A DNA stretch of 32,969 nt from Pseudomonadota bacterium (GCA_024228935.1 JAAESX010000070.1:1-32969), one strand, 5' to 3'. Shown: positions 7,696 through 15,715, counted from the first letter of the stretch. The notes: generated by a model from the letters alone, not told the origin. Translations and numbers: made by a program.

Positions 7696-9048
7696 CTACG
7701 CAGCCACTTCCTCCAGGCTGCCGTACAGGCTGACCCGGTCCCGCCCTGACTCCTTCGCCGTGTAGAGCGCGGCGTCCGCGAGGCACAGCGTGTTCTCGAA
7801 GGTGTCGCCGTGCTCCCGGCCCGCGACCCCCATCGAGACGGTGAAGGGCGTGGCGCTGCCGCGGACGGCCTGCGCCAGTCGGACTCGGATGCGCTCGGCG
7901 ACGATGACGGCGTTCATGGCGCTGCTCTCGGGCAGCACGACGGTGAACTCCTCACCGCCCGGGCGGCAGGGGGTGTCAGCCTGGCGGCAGACCTCGCTCA
8001 AGACCCGCGCGAACAGCTTGAGGCAGCGGTCACCGCAGTCGTGGCCCCAGGTGTCGTTGAGCTTCTTGAAGTGGTCGAGGTCACAGGCGATGACGGCGTA
8101 GTCCGCCGTGCCCTCGTCGAGCTCCTCGCCGATCGAGCCCATGTGCCGACGGTTGGCGAGGCCCGTGAGCGGGTCGGTTGAGGCCTGCTGCTCGCGCTCG
8201 TCCAGGGTCCGCACGACACCGAGACGCGCGCCCAGCGCGGTGGAGAGCGACTCGAGCGCCTTCAGGTCGTCCCGTCCACTGCCCTCCCAGGAGCTCTGGG
8301 CGATGGCGATGGTCTGACCGGCCGCCGAGACCGGCACGCAGATGGCGTGGGTCTCGGGCGAGCTCAGCTGGGCGCATCGGGCCAGGCCGCCGCCAGGATG
8401 GAACTCGAGCGTCCGCCCCTTTCTGAGCGCGGGACAGTTGCGGGCCTTGGGACAGGCGCACGCCGGGGTGCCCCGGGTGACCTCCCACGACAGGTCGCCT
8501 TCCTCGTCGGTGCAGATCACGTGGAAGCGGCCGGACAGCGCCATGTCGGCGGCGCGCCCGGCGGTAGCGAAGACCTCGCTCTCGCTGTCGGAGAGCTCCA
8601 GGGCCTCGGTCAGGTCCCGCGAGAAGCTGCTCTGCAGGCGCTCGTGCTCGATGGTCCGACGCAGATCGCCGTGCTCGCGGGCCAGACGGGTGACGGCATC
8701 GTCCAGGTCCAGCGGCCACGAGTCGTGACGCTCGACGACGGCGCCCACCCGGATGCCGTCGAGGGCCAGGGCCAGCGTGAAGCTCGAGTCTTCCTGTTGG
8801 GTCCGAAGCCTGCGCAGCGAGCGCCGAAGGATGGCCCAGCACCCGACGAACACGCCCAGCCCGAACGCGCTCGAGGTCAGCGCCAGGGCGATGCCCACCG
8901 GGCTGGTGACGGCCTCGGTCGCGACGCCGACCATCGCGGCACCACAGACGAGCGTGGACGACAGCACCGCACTGGCCTGGGTCCCCAGAACCTGCTCCGG
9001 TCGACCCTCGAGCCGACGGAGCCACTGTCGGTCTCGACGTGTCCGCAT
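7696..9048 (-). CDS. Membrane-bound diguanylate cyclase with GAF-like domain
   Basis: 450 residues. Two hydrophobic segments at about 25-75, a coiled linker, a GAF-like sensory region (about 150-285) and a C-terminal GGDEF domain (about 290-445). The active site is GGEEF (364-368), and RQAD sits exactly five residues before it, so the inhibitory I-site RxxD is intact. DLDHFKKLND and NTWGHD-type motifs are present. It should make c-di-GMP at the inner membrane with product inhibition. The GAF-like part carries an unusual CxC...C...C cluster. GGGAGG lies very close (2 bases) to the ATG. Probably last gene of an operon with the carrier and PrsW-like genes (15-bp gap). Confidence 0.9.
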   Translation of the reverse strand: MRTRRDRQWLRRLEGRPEQVLGTQASAVLSSTLVCGAAMVGVATEAVTSPVGIALALTSSAFGLGVFVGCWAILRRSLRRLRTQQEDSSFTLALALDGIRVGAVVERHDSWPLDLDDAVTRLAREHGDLRRTIEHERLQSSFSRDLTEALELSDSESEVFATAGRAADMALSGRFHVICTDEEGDLSWEVTRGTPACACPKARNCPALRKGRTLEFHPGGGLARCAQLSSPETHAICVPVSAAGQTIAIAQSSWEGSGRDDLKALESLSTALGARLGVVRTLDEREQQASTDPLTGLANRRHMGSIGEELDEGTADYAVIACDLDHFKKLNDTWGHDCGDRCLKLFARVLSEVCRQADTPCRPGGEEFTVVLPESSAMNAVIVAERIRVRLAQAVRGSATPFTVSMGVAGREHGDTFENTLCLADAALYTAKESGRDRVSLYGSLEEVAA

Positions 9049-9063
9049 GCCCTCCCGATCGGA

Positions 9064-10290
9064 TCAAGCGACGTCCGAGGTGAGCCCCTGGGCAACTCGA
9101 GCCCGGTAGCAGCGCACGAGCAGCACCGCGATGACGCCCCAGGCGACGGCGACCGCGACGCTCATCGGAGCCACGACGGCGGCCAGGCCGAGCGCCAGGA
9201 GTCCCTGGATCAGCAGCGCCGTTCCCCCCTTGGCGAGCCGGTACGTGAGGATGTCGATCAGCGCCTTGCCCTGGGTCTTCTCAGCGTACGACAGCGGCAG
9301 GTAGAGCATCTCCTTCGCCGCGCGGAACACCGAGTAGTCGAGCACCTTGGACGTCACCTTGGTGGCCGCCGCGACCAGGAAGACCGGGCTGAAGAAGAGC
9401 GCCATCGAGGCTGCTCCGAACAGCGCAGGGACCCCGGTCAGCACGCCGCGGACCCCCACCACGCGCACGATCAGCGCCGTGGTGAGCTGGAGCCCGAGCG
9501 CCCCGTAGCTGATGGTCTCGTACACCTTGGACACAGCCATCGTGCGGGCGTCGGTCTCGGGGTAGGCCTGGGCCGCGATGTCCTGGAACTGGTAGTCGAG
9601 CAGGTTCATCAGGAGCTGGCCGAACAGGACCAGCAGCAGCAGCAGAGCCAGGTAGCTGCTGCCTCTCAGGAGCGAGATGCCCTGGCCCAGGTCCACGCGG
9701 TTCTTCCCGGCGGGGGCCGGGATCGGGGTGGCGGCCCCGAGAACGACGGCCAGCACCGAGCCAGCGACGAGGAGCGGGACGACGAGCCAGATGGCGTCCT
9801 CGGTCCCCCACTCGGCCGTGCCCCAGCGCAACAGCCGAGCTCCAGCGATGCCGCCGATCGAGCCCGCCGCGCAGAAGAGCCCGTACATGCGACGCGCGGA
9901 CTTCCGGTCGAAGAGCTGGTTGGCGATGCTCCAGAACGCCTCGACCAGGACCACGATGTAGACATCCTTCCAGACGTAGAACAGCACAGCGTAGCCGGGG
10001 ACCTCGGCCGCCCGTGCCGCCTGGATGCCGACGAGCAGGAGCGCGCTGACCAGCGCCGCCCCGGCGAACAATCGGTCGAGCCGAAGCCAGCAGACGACGC
10101 GGTTGTACACGCCGACCGTGACCGTGACGCCCAGGGCGACCGCCAGCCACGCCTTCGGGATGTTCTCGACGCCGTGCACACCCACGAACAGCGACTCGGC
10201 GGCCGGCCGAGCGATCTCGTACGAGGACATGACCACGACGGCGAGCAGCAGCAGACCTGCGGCTCGCGCCACGTCTCGACGCGAGGCCAC
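9064..10290 (-). CDS. Tlc/NTT-like nucleotide translocase (MFS-related)
   Basis: 408 residues with about 11-12 hydrophobic segments. The stretch KVLDYSVFRAAKEMLYLPLS followed by EKTQGKALIDILTYRLAKGG matches the most conserved region of the ATP/ADP translocase family (Tlc, NTT). In plastids and intracellular bacteria these exchange ATP for ADP; homologues in free-living bacteria are of unknown substrate. The GTG start directly abuts the TGA of the PrsW-like gene, and no strong Shine-Dalgarno is visible, implying coupling. A downstream ATG (about residue 21) is possible but would cut the first membrane segment. Confidence 0.8.
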   Translation of the reverse strand: MASRRDVARAAGLLLLAVVVMSSYEIARPAAESLFVGVHGVENIPKAWLAVALGVTVTVGVYNRVVCWLRLDRLFAGAALVSALLLVGIQAARAAEVPGYAVLFYVWKDVYIVVLVEAFWSIANQLFDRKSARRMYGLFCAAGSIGGIAGARLLRWGTAEWGTEDAIWLVVPLLVAGSVLAVVLGAATPIPAPAGKNRVDLGQGISLLRGSSYLALLLLLVLFGQLLMNLLDYQFQDIAAQAYPETDARTMAVSKVYETISYGALGLQLTTALIVRVVGVRGVLTGVPALFGAASMALFFSPVFLVAAATKVTSKVLDYSVFRAAKEMLYLPLSYAEKTQGKALIDILTYRLAKGGTALLIQGLLALGLAAVVAPMSVAVAVAWGVIAVLLVRCYRARVAQGLTSDVA

Positions 10291-11253
10291 TCAGGCGGCG
10301 CGCGCCAGGAGCTCCTGGACCTCGCCCCGAAGGCGCACGACCTCCTCGTCGTAGAACTTGCTCTTCGACGCCCGGGACTGGAACTTCCGGAACGCGAGCG
10401 TCGTCGCGGCCACGACGTACTGCTCGTGCGGGACGCCCTTCGGCAGCCACGACTTGCGGTTCCGTTTCAGGAAGCTGGAGAGGAACAGGACGTGGGCCTC
10501 GGGCACCTCGCCGGCCAGCTCGCGCTTGATCATCGTGGACTCGCTCCACAGGCAGCCCTGGAAGACGATGAACAGGAACAGGAACTCCATGGGGAACAGC
10601 ACGAAGTCGAGCCCGGCGAGCAGTCCGCCCGCGCCGACCGCGCCCTCGGCGGTCAGCAGGCCGTTCCAGAGCGCGTGGATGCCCATGGCGATGGCGAGGC
10701 AGATCGCGGGGACCGTCAGCCGGACACCCCAGCCTCGGAACTTGGCGAAGCCGAGCCCGGCGCCCACGACGGACGTGGCCGAGGCGTGCATCATCGCCGA
10801 GTAGAGCGTGCGCACGACGACGGTGCCCACCCAGGCGTCGATGTCGCCCGAGTCGCCGACGCTCGTGAAGTACATGAAGTTCTCGGTGACCCCGAAGCCC
10901 AGGCCGGCGGCGGCTCCATAGACGAAGCCATCGGTCGTGTTGTCGAAGTGGCGCGAGAACACGATCAGCAAGAGGATGAGGGCCTTGCCGGGCTCCTCGA
11001 CCAGGGGGGCGATGAGGGTCGCGCCGATGCCGTCGGCGACCTCGGGCGAGGCGACCATCTCGATGGGCAGCATCAGGATCGAGCTGCCGATGAGCGCGAA
11101 GATGACGCCGCCGAAGCCACCCCAGCCGAACGACAGACCGACGAGCCACACGGGCTCGCGGTCATAGCGATCGAGCCACCACACGAGCCACAGGAAGAAG
11201 CACAGCGGCAGCACCGCGAACAGGAGGCTGAGGACCACGAGGGCAGCAGACAT
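10291..11253 (-). CDS. PrsW-like intramembrane metalloprotease
   Basis: 320 residues. Signature residues of the PrsW/CPBP superfamily: LVEEPGK (Glu86, Glu87, Lys90), FGVTEN (Asn125), MMHASATS (His156) and GIHALWN (His193), in the expected order between about 8 hydrophobic segments. PrsW of Bacillus cleaves the anti-sigma factor RsiW; other family members have unknown targets. The soluble C-terminus (about 225-320) is basic and probably helical. First gene of a tight unit with the translocase-like and GGDEF genes, which raises the idea of regulated proteolysis linked to c-di-GMP signalling (inference). Confidence 0.85.
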   Translation of the reverse strand: MSAALVVLSLLFAVLPLCFFLWLVWWLDRYDREPVWLVGLSFGWGGFGGVIFALIGSSILMLPIEMVASPEVADGIGATLIAPLVEEPGKALILLLIVFSRHFDNTTDGFVYGAAAGLGFGVTENFMYFTSVGDSGDIDAWVGTVVVRTLYSAMMHASATSVVGAGLGFAKFRGWGVRLTVPAICLAIAMGIHALWNGLLTAEGAVGAGGLLAGLDFVLFPMEFLFLFIVFQGCLWSESTMIKRELAGEVPEAHVLFLSSFLKRNRKSWLPKGVPHEQYVVAATTLAFRKFQSRASKSKFYDEEVVRLRGEVQELLARAA

Positions 11254-11282
11254 CGACCGAGACTACCCGCAACGTCAGCCGG

Positions 11283-11301
11283 ACCGAGGGTTATGCTCGG
11301 T
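11283..11301. promoter_or_regulatory. Inverted repeat over a possible -10 box
   Basis: ACCGAG-GGTTATG-CTCGGT is a perfect 6-bp inverted repeat in the 72-bp gap between the divergent PrsW-like and glutaredoxin genes. TATGCT inside it resembles a -10 element for the glutaredoxin gene, 28 bases before its ATG. No good -35 is visible. Could be an operator. Confidence 0.35.
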
Positions 11302-11325
11302 GCAGACCCCTCCGAGGCCCATCCC

Positions 11326-11781
11326 ATGAGCGTCCGCAAGCGCGTCAAGAAGCTCGTCCTCCCCCTCTTCGGCAAGAAGGAAGAGCCGGCTCGAGCGGGC
11401 GCGCCCCGTCCGAAGCCGGTGGCACGCAAGGTGTACGAGGAGCCCAAGAGCCCTCGGGGCGATGCCGAGCCGAAGGCGTGGATCGACGAGCAGGTGAAGG
11501 GCCACAAGCTGGTGCTCTTCATGAAGGGCAGCCCGCTGTCCCCGTCGTGCGGGTTCTCGGCGAATGCGGCCGGCATCCTGAAGGCGACCGGGTTCGAGCT
11601 CCATCACGTCGACGTCCTGCTGGACGGTGACGTGCGTGAGGCCGTGAAGGACTACTCCGAGTGGCCGACCATCCCGCAGATCTTCATCGACGGCGAGTTC
11701 GTGGGTGGCTCGGACATCCTGACCGAGATGAACGGGAACGGCGAGTTGCAGCAGGCGCTGGAAGAGGCGTTCGCGGAGTAG
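11326..11781 (+). CDS. Monothiol (CGFS) glutaredoxin with basic N-terminal extension
   Basis: 151 residues. The glutaredoxin domain begins near residue 52 and shows FMKG followed by SPSCGFS (Cys75), WPTIPQIFIDGEFVGGSDI and a final helical segment. CGFS glutaredoxins bind a [2Fe-2S] cluster with glutathione and deliver it to apo-proteins. Usual bacterial members have about 105-115 residues; here about 45 extra N-terminal residues rich in Lys, Arg and Pro precede the domain (MSVRKRVKKLVLPLFGKKEE). GAGG stands 8 bases before the ATG. The frame is open far upstream, but that stretch is antisense to other genes. Confidence 0.9.
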   Translation: MSVRKRVKKLVLPLFGKKEEPARAGAPRPKPVARKVYEEPKSPRGDAEPKAWIDEQVKGHKLVLFMKGSPLSPSCGFSANAAGILKATGFELHHVDVLLDGDVREAVKDYSEWPTIPQIFIDGEFVGGSDILTEMNGNGELQQALEEAFAE

Positions 11782-11825
11782 AGCGGCGAAAGGGCAGCAG
11801 GCCTCGACGTCAGGATGGCCGTTCT

Positions 11826-11886
11826 GGGGGTCAGGGCCCCCGAAGCTCCGGTCCTCACCCTCAGGACACGAGCCCTGGGGGCCAGG
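11826..11886. terminator. Three hairpins in a convergent gap
   Basis: The 115-bp gap between the glutaredoxin stop and the convergent lipoprotein stop has three successive inverted repeats: GGGGG-TCAGGG-CCCCC (11826-11841), GTCCT-CACCCTC-AGGAC (11851-11867) and CCTGG-GGG-CCAGG (11874-11886). None is followed by a T-run. A two-way transcription stop is the simplest reading. Confidence 0.4.
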
Positions 11887-11896
11887 AGCGCCAGTC

Positions 11897-12439
11897 CTAC
11901 AGCACCGTGAGCGTGAAGCTCGAGTCGATCGGCGTCCCGTCGATGGTGCCTTCGGCCACGAAGCTGAAGCTGTTCGTCGTGATCTCGACGTTCGCGGTGT
12001 AGTCGACCTCGCCCGTGCCCGAGGCGTCTCCGTCCGCGGTGACCTCGCCGAACACGCCGTACTCCAGCGAGCCGCTGTCGTGGTCGCCCTCGAGGTCGAG
12101 CGTCCAGTCCAGGCCGCCGTTCAGCGTGACGCCGTCCTCGACGACGTCGATGTAGTCCAGGCTCCAGGCGCCCGAGAACGTGGTCGCGGTCCAGCTGGCC
12201 TCGCCGGAGACCTCGACCGTTCCCGTCCAGTCCGAGGTGCCGGTCACGCTGCCCTCGAAGGTGAAGCCGTCGTCGGTGCTCGTCCACGTGAACACGCCCG
12301 AGTCGCGCTCGCCGGCGTTGCTGGAGTCCGAGTACAGGTCCACATACGTGTCGAAGCCCACGCTGTTCGCGCGCTCGAACACCATGTGGGCGTCCTGGTT
12401 GTTCATGCCGGAACAGGCAGCGAGCTGGATCAAGAGCAT
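11897..12439 (-). CDS. Small beta-rich predicted lipoprotein
   Basis: 180 residues starting MLLIQLAACSG, with the lipidated Cys at position 9 and no basic residue before it. The mature part is rich in Thr, Ser, Asp and Gly in alternating patterns (TVEVSGEASWTATTFSGAWS) that suggest a beta-barrel or beta-sandwich, surface exposed or periplasmic. GAGGAG lies 6 bases before the ATG. No family recognised. No enzymatic motif. Convergent with glutaredoxin. Confidence 0.7.
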   Translation of the reverse strand: MLLIQLAACSGMNNQDAHMVFERANSVGFDTYVDLYSDSSNAGERDSGVFTWTSTDDGFTFEGSVTGTSDWTGTVEVSGEASWTATTFSGAWSLDYIDVVEDGVTLNGGLDWTLDLEGDHDSGSLEYGVFGEVTADGDASGTGEVDYTANVEITTNSFSFVAEGTIDGTPIDSSFTLTVL

Positions 12440-12500
12440 GGGGGTCTCCTCGTCGGTGCTTGGACCATCGATCCTTGGACACTGGGAGTAACGCCCGGCG

Positions 12501-13547
12501 CTACCCGACCGTTCCGTACACCGCCTCGATGCGGAGCGACAAGCGCTCCTGGCTGAAGCGCTCCCGCACCATCGCCTGGCCCGCTCGACCCAGCTCCAGC
12601 GCGCGCTCAGGCGTCAGCTCCGACAGATCCGCGCCATCCCACGGCAGAGAGCCGACGTCCGCCCACTCGTCCATCCCCCCTGTCACCTGGGCGATCACCG
12701 GGGTCCCCATCGCCAGCGCCTCGACCCCGACGATGCCGAACGGCTCCTGCCAGCGGGACGGGAAGAGGCACACCCGAGCGCGCCGCAGCACCTCGCGCAG
12801 GACGGGGCGGCCGATCCAGCCCATGTGCTCGACCCCGTGCATCTGGTCGGCGAGCACCCCCACACCGCAGACCGTGAGCGGCATGCCCCAGGCCTGGCAG
12901 AGCTCGACCGCCGCGAGCGGGGCCTTGTGGGCGACCAGACGGCCCGCGAGCACGGCCCCCTCGCCGATGAGCGGCTCCGGTCCCACGTCGACCCACGGCG
13001 GGATGACCTGGCTCTCGATCCCCACCTCGGCCAGCTGGACCTGCATCCAGCGGGACAGCACGATGCATCGCATCCCGAGCAGCGCCTGCAGCCGGGCACG
13101 CGTCAGGGCCACCAGCCGCTCGCGGTAGGCATCGTCGGGGAGGCACACGGCACACGCCTCGTCGGTGAATCCCGTCCCGCACACCTGGCCGCTCGGAAGC
13201 GTCTTGCCCGGCCCCGGACAGAACACGCGATGGTCCTGGACGGTCACGACGCCCTTGCCCGAGGCGGCGACCTGCTCGAGCACCACGGGGTTCATCACGT
13301 TGTGGCAATGCACCACATCGGCTGTCTCGATGAGGCCGGCCAGCGCCGAGAGCCCCGCCGTCGAGGCGACCGGCGAGCCGAGCCCGCGGACCTTCTGGAC
13401 CGTGACGCCCGCGGGCGAGGACGCTGTGACCCGTCCGACCGCGAGCGTCAGCCGATGCCGCGTCCGCTGGGCAGCCAGGACGTCGCGGAGGTGGTGGTCG
13501 GCCCCACCCCGACGGGAGAGCCGGTCCGCGAGGTGGAGGACACGCAC
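12501..13547 (-). CDS. Glycosyltransferase, GT4-like (GT-B fold)
   Basis: 348 residues from a GTG placed 3 bases after the stop of the upstream barrel-like gene. The N-terminal Rossmann-like half has a glycine-rich RRGGADHHL loop; the C-terminal half has the EPFGIVGVEALAMGTPVIA segment, the E-x7-E nucleotide-sugar-binding signature of GT4 and related families. It would transfer a sugar from an activated donor, on the cytoplasmic face of the inner membrane, to a glycan or lipid acceptor. A Cys-rich insert (around residues 110-140: VFCPGPG, VCGTGF, ACAVC) is found in some GT4 members and may bind metal. Acceptor unknown. Confidence 0.85.
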   Translation of the reverse strand: MRVLHLADRLSRRGGADHHLRDVLAAQRTRHRLTLAVGRVTASSPAGVTVQKVRGLGSPVASTAGLSALAGLIETADVVHCHNVMNPVVLEQVAASGKGVVTVQDHRVFCPGPGKTLPSGQVCGTGFTDEACAVCLPDDAYRERLVALTRARLQALLGMRCIVLSRWMQVQLAEVGIESQVIPPWVDVGPEPLIGEGAVLAGRLVAHKAPLAAVELCQAWGMPLTVCGVGVLADQMHGVEHMGWIGRPVLREVLRRARVCLFPSRWQEPFGIVGVEALAMGTPVIAQVTGGMDEWADVGSLPWDGADLSELTPERALELGRAGQAMVRERFSQERLSLRIEAVYGTVG

Positions 13548-13550
13548 GGG

Positions 13551-14174
13551 CTAGTTGTTCTTCTTCTTCTTCTTGCTCTTCGGGGGCGTGAAGTCGCCGA
13601 AGAAGACCGACGCCTCGACCCCGAGCATGCCGTAGCGCGAGCCCGCGGCCTTGATGACCTGTTGGGTGTTGCCGGGGTCGACCATGTGCTCGATGGGGGC
13701 GTGGTACGCGCCGAAGATGCCCAACTCGTAAGCCTGCGTCTTGTTCCGGTAGATGCCGCCGAACTGCGCCCGCAGCACGACGTTGCTGACCTCGAGCTGC
13801 TGGCCGAGGTCGTCCGTGAAGCGGTCGCGTCCCAGGCCGAGTCCCAGGCCGGCGAGCGTGTGGAAGCCCGAGTTGCTGGACAGCATCCGGTCAATCCCGA
13901 CATCGGCCCAGCGGGTGAACCAGCCCTGGCTCCCGCCGAGCCCGACCCGACCCGTGAGCCGTGACTCGTTGTTCAGGTAGAAGGCGCCACGCAGCGCGAA
14001 CTCGACGTCACCGCGCGACGGCGTGTACTCCCACGTGTCGTCCATCGCGTTGGGGAACGAGCCGGGGAAGCGCGTCGGGTAGATGACCGTCGAGACCTGC
14101 GGCCCGACGCCCCACATGTAGGCGATGCTCGAGCCAGCTTCGGCGGTGTTCAGACAGGCGAGGAGTGCGAGCAT
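13551..14174 (-). CDS. Exported barrel-like outer-membrane protein
   Basis: 207 residues. The start MLALLAC resembles the short lipoprotein signals of the region (Cys7), though cleavage after AEA at residues 11-13 is an alternative. The mature protein has many amphipathic strands with alternating hydrophobics and aromatic residues (DVEFALRGAFYLNNESRLTGRVGLG), like a small beta-barrel of 8 strands. The end is SKKKKKNN, an unusually basic tail for a barrel protein and coded by a (ttc)n run. Sits 12 bases after the PEGA-like gene and 3 before the glycosyltransferase, so it belongs to that operon. Confidence 0.65.
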   Translation of the reverse strand: MLALLACLNTAEAGSSIAYMWGVGPQVSTVIYPTRFPGSFPNAMDDTWEYTPSRGDVEFALRGAFYLNNESRLTGRVGLGGSQGWFTRWADVGIDRMLSSNSGFHTLAGLGLGLGRDRFTDDLGQQLEVSNVVLRAQFGGIYRNKTQAYELGIFGAYHAPIEHMVDPGNTQQVIKAAGSRYGMLGVEASVFFGDFTPPKSKKKKKNN

Positions 14175-14186
14175 GTGATGAGCCTA

Positions 14187-14792
14187 TCAGCGGTCGCGGC
14201 GCTTTTTCTTGTCGTCCAGCGGCGTGACCTCGATGCGGACCTCCTTCGGTCCGGGCGTCACCGTGAACGTCTGCGACGCAAAGGTGTAGGTGCCCTCGGG
14301 CAGCATGCCGTCGTAGTCACCATGTTCCTCGACCCGCCGGCGCGCCGCCTCGACCGCAGCGCGCTGGTCCGGGAGCATGGGCATGGTCTCGATGTCCAGG
14401 CTCGCCGGGCCGGGAGGGTCGGTCACGAGCGTGACGCGGCCATACGCGGTGTCGATCGACCACAGCCACTCGATCACCTCGCGCGTGCCCTCGATCTTGG
14501 CGGCGGCGGTCAGGCGCTCGTAGGCCTCGAGCACGTCCCCTTCGTGCCGAGCAGCCATCGCGCCCGCGACGTAGTCATCGTAGGACAGGACCACGCCCTC
14601 GAGCGCCGCGAGATCGTTGTAGAGCCGAGCCACCCCGGTCCAGACCTGCCGCTTGGCCAGCTTCTGCATCTCGTCGTGCAGCCGCCAGTACTCGGCCCGG
14701 ACCGCAGCATCCATCTCGACCACGGGCACGTCTTCCGAGTCCGACACGGTGTCGTCCGCGAGCGCGAGCGTGGCGAGGAGCAGAAGGATCAC
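14187..14792 (-). CDS. Secreted protein with PEGA-like C-terminal domain
   Basis: 201 residues from GTG with GGAG four bases upstream. The signal peptide (MILLLLATLALA, cleavage before DD) has no basic residue. Residues 25-105 are helical and charged. From about 115, GRVTLVTDPPGPASLDIE followed by a gap and LPEGTYTFASQTFTVTPGPKEVRI has the alternating pattern of PEGA domains, small surface-associated beta-sandwiches. The end is DDKKKRRDR. First gene of a three-gene envelope operon with the barrel-like protein and a glycosyltransferase. Confidence 0.65.
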   Translation of the reverse strand: MILLLLATLALADDTVSDSEDVPVVEMDAAVRAEYWRLHDEMQKLAKRQVWTGVARLYNDLAALEGVVLSYDDYVAGAMAARHEGDVLEAYERLTAAAKIEGTREVIEWLWSIDTAYGRVTLVTDPPGPASLDIETMPMLPDQRAAVEAARRRVEEHGDYDGMLPEGTYTFASQTFTVTPGPKEVRIEVTPLDDKKKRRDR

Positions 14793-14943
14793 GGCACTCC
14801 AGTAGCGGGAGCGGGGGCGCCTGGGCGCTGGGTTGACGGACTATCTACGACCGATGGGGTCCCTGTACAGGATTCGTGGACCCGGCTCGGCGCAGGAAGC
14901 ATGCCAAGACGCCATATGCCTGAAATCATTGAACCCGCGGGGA

Positions 14944-14959
14944 TGGCACGACCGTTGCG
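14944..14959 (+). promoter_or_regulatory. Sigma-54 promoter of the LysM lipoprotein gene
   Basis: TGGCACGACCGTTGCG matches the sigma-54 consensus TGGCACG-N4-TTGC[A/T] at every position except the last. The -24 GG and -12 GC are 10 bases apart. The predicted start of transcription is about 14970, and the ATG of the LysM lipoprotein is at 15006. Transcription would need an AAA+ enhancer-binding protein, not found in this window. Confidence 0.8.
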
Positions 14960-15005
14960 AAGAGAGGGTGTGCCCACTGCGGGACACCAACCAACGGAGA
15001 AACCC

Positions 15006-15689
15006 ATGACCCTCATCGCGCTTTCCCTCCTGGCCTGCTCTTTCAGCGACTCCTCCGAGCCCACCGCCGAAGCCCCCGAGCCCATCGAGGCCAGCGAGCC
15101 CGCCGAGCTCGAGGCCATCGAGATCACGCCCTCGGACCAGATGGCGTCCATCGACCTCGAGGTGCTGCTCGACACCGACGCCCCCGAGCTCGAGGCCACC
15201 GACGCTCCGCCGGCCCCCGAGACCTTCGCGGTCCAGGTCCGCTCGGGCGAGAATCTGGTGCTGATCGCTGGCTGGGGCGACGTGTCCGTCGAGGACCTGG
15301 TCGCCACGAACGACGGCCTCGACCCGGCCGACCCCGTCTTTCCCGGCCAGGAGATCCAGCTCCTGGGAGGCGAAGAGGAGTCCATCGCCTACACCGCGTC
15401 GCGGCAGGCGTTCGTGGACGCGAAGCTCGAGCGGTACATGAACCGTCGCGGCGGCCTGGTCGGCGTCGACGAGCACCGCGTCGAGACGGGCGACACCGCC
15501 TGGGGCCTGGCGAGCGAGGTGGCCGAGGTGCCCATGTGGGTCCTGGCCGAGTTCAACAACAACGGCGACCTGGACCGCCTGCGCATCGGAGACCGCGTGA
15601 TGCTGCCCGTCCTGGGCGACACCATCGAGCTGGCCGAGGCGCCGCCCGAGGCCATCGGGTCCTCCGAGCCCGGCGCGCTGGAGGAATAG
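15006..15689 (+). CDS. Predicted lipoprotein with two LysM domains
   Basis: 227 residues, start MTLIALSLLAC (lipidated Cys at position 11), with GGAG six bases before the ATG. An acidic linker (about residues 15-75) is rich in Glu, Pro and Ala. Two LysM-type domains follow: about 80-125 (QVRSGENLVLIAG ... FPGQEIQL) and about 155-210 (HRVETGDTAWGLA ... LRIGDRVMLP). LysM modules bind N-acetylglucosamine glycans, so the protein should link the membrane to peptidoglycan. The frame is open far upstream of the ATG but that part is antisense to the PEGA-like operon. Controlled by the sigma-54 promoter at 14944. Confidence 0.85.
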   Translation: MTLIALSLLACSFSDSSEPTAEAPEPIEASEPAELEAIEITPSDQMASIDLEVLLDTDAPELEATDAPPAPETFAVQVRSGENLVLIAGWGDVSVEDLVATNDGLDPADPVFPGQEIQLLGGEEESIAYTASRQAFVDAKLERYMNRRGGLVGVDEHRVETGDTAWGLASEVAEVPMWVLAEFNNNGDLDRLRIGDRVMLPVLGDTIELAEAPPEAIGSSEPGALEE

Positions 15690-15703
15690 ACCCACCGAAG
15701 CAG

Positions 15704-15715
15704 GACAGGGGTGTC
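15704..15715. promoter_or_regulatory. Third copy of the GACAGGGGTGTC palindrome core
   Basis: GACAGGGGTGTC is identical to the 12-bp centre of the palindrome at 6954-6969, here with different outer bases. It lies after the LysM stop codon and 55 bp upstream of the sigma-54 promoter of the beta-propeller gene. It may be an activator or repressor site, or chance. Confidence 0.35.

Noticed and set aside
7958..7979. CAGGGGGTGTCAG as another palindrome copy
   Set aside because: Lies within the GGDEF coding region and the left arm does not pair with the right.
8347..11781. An open frame of 1144 codons on the plus strand
   Set aside because: It is antisense to the GGDEF, translocase and PrsW genes; only its last 151 codons (glutaredoxin, from 11326) look like protein. 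High GC leaves the opposing frame without stops.
12459..12480. Direct repeat CTTGGAC (12459 and 12474) as an operator
   Set aside because: Only 7 bases and not symmetric; it lies between two genes but no promoter is seen.
14833..14861. TTGACG as a sigma-70 -35 box for the LysM gene
   Set aside because: No -10-like hexamer at 16-18 bases; the sigma-54 site nearer the gene is much better.
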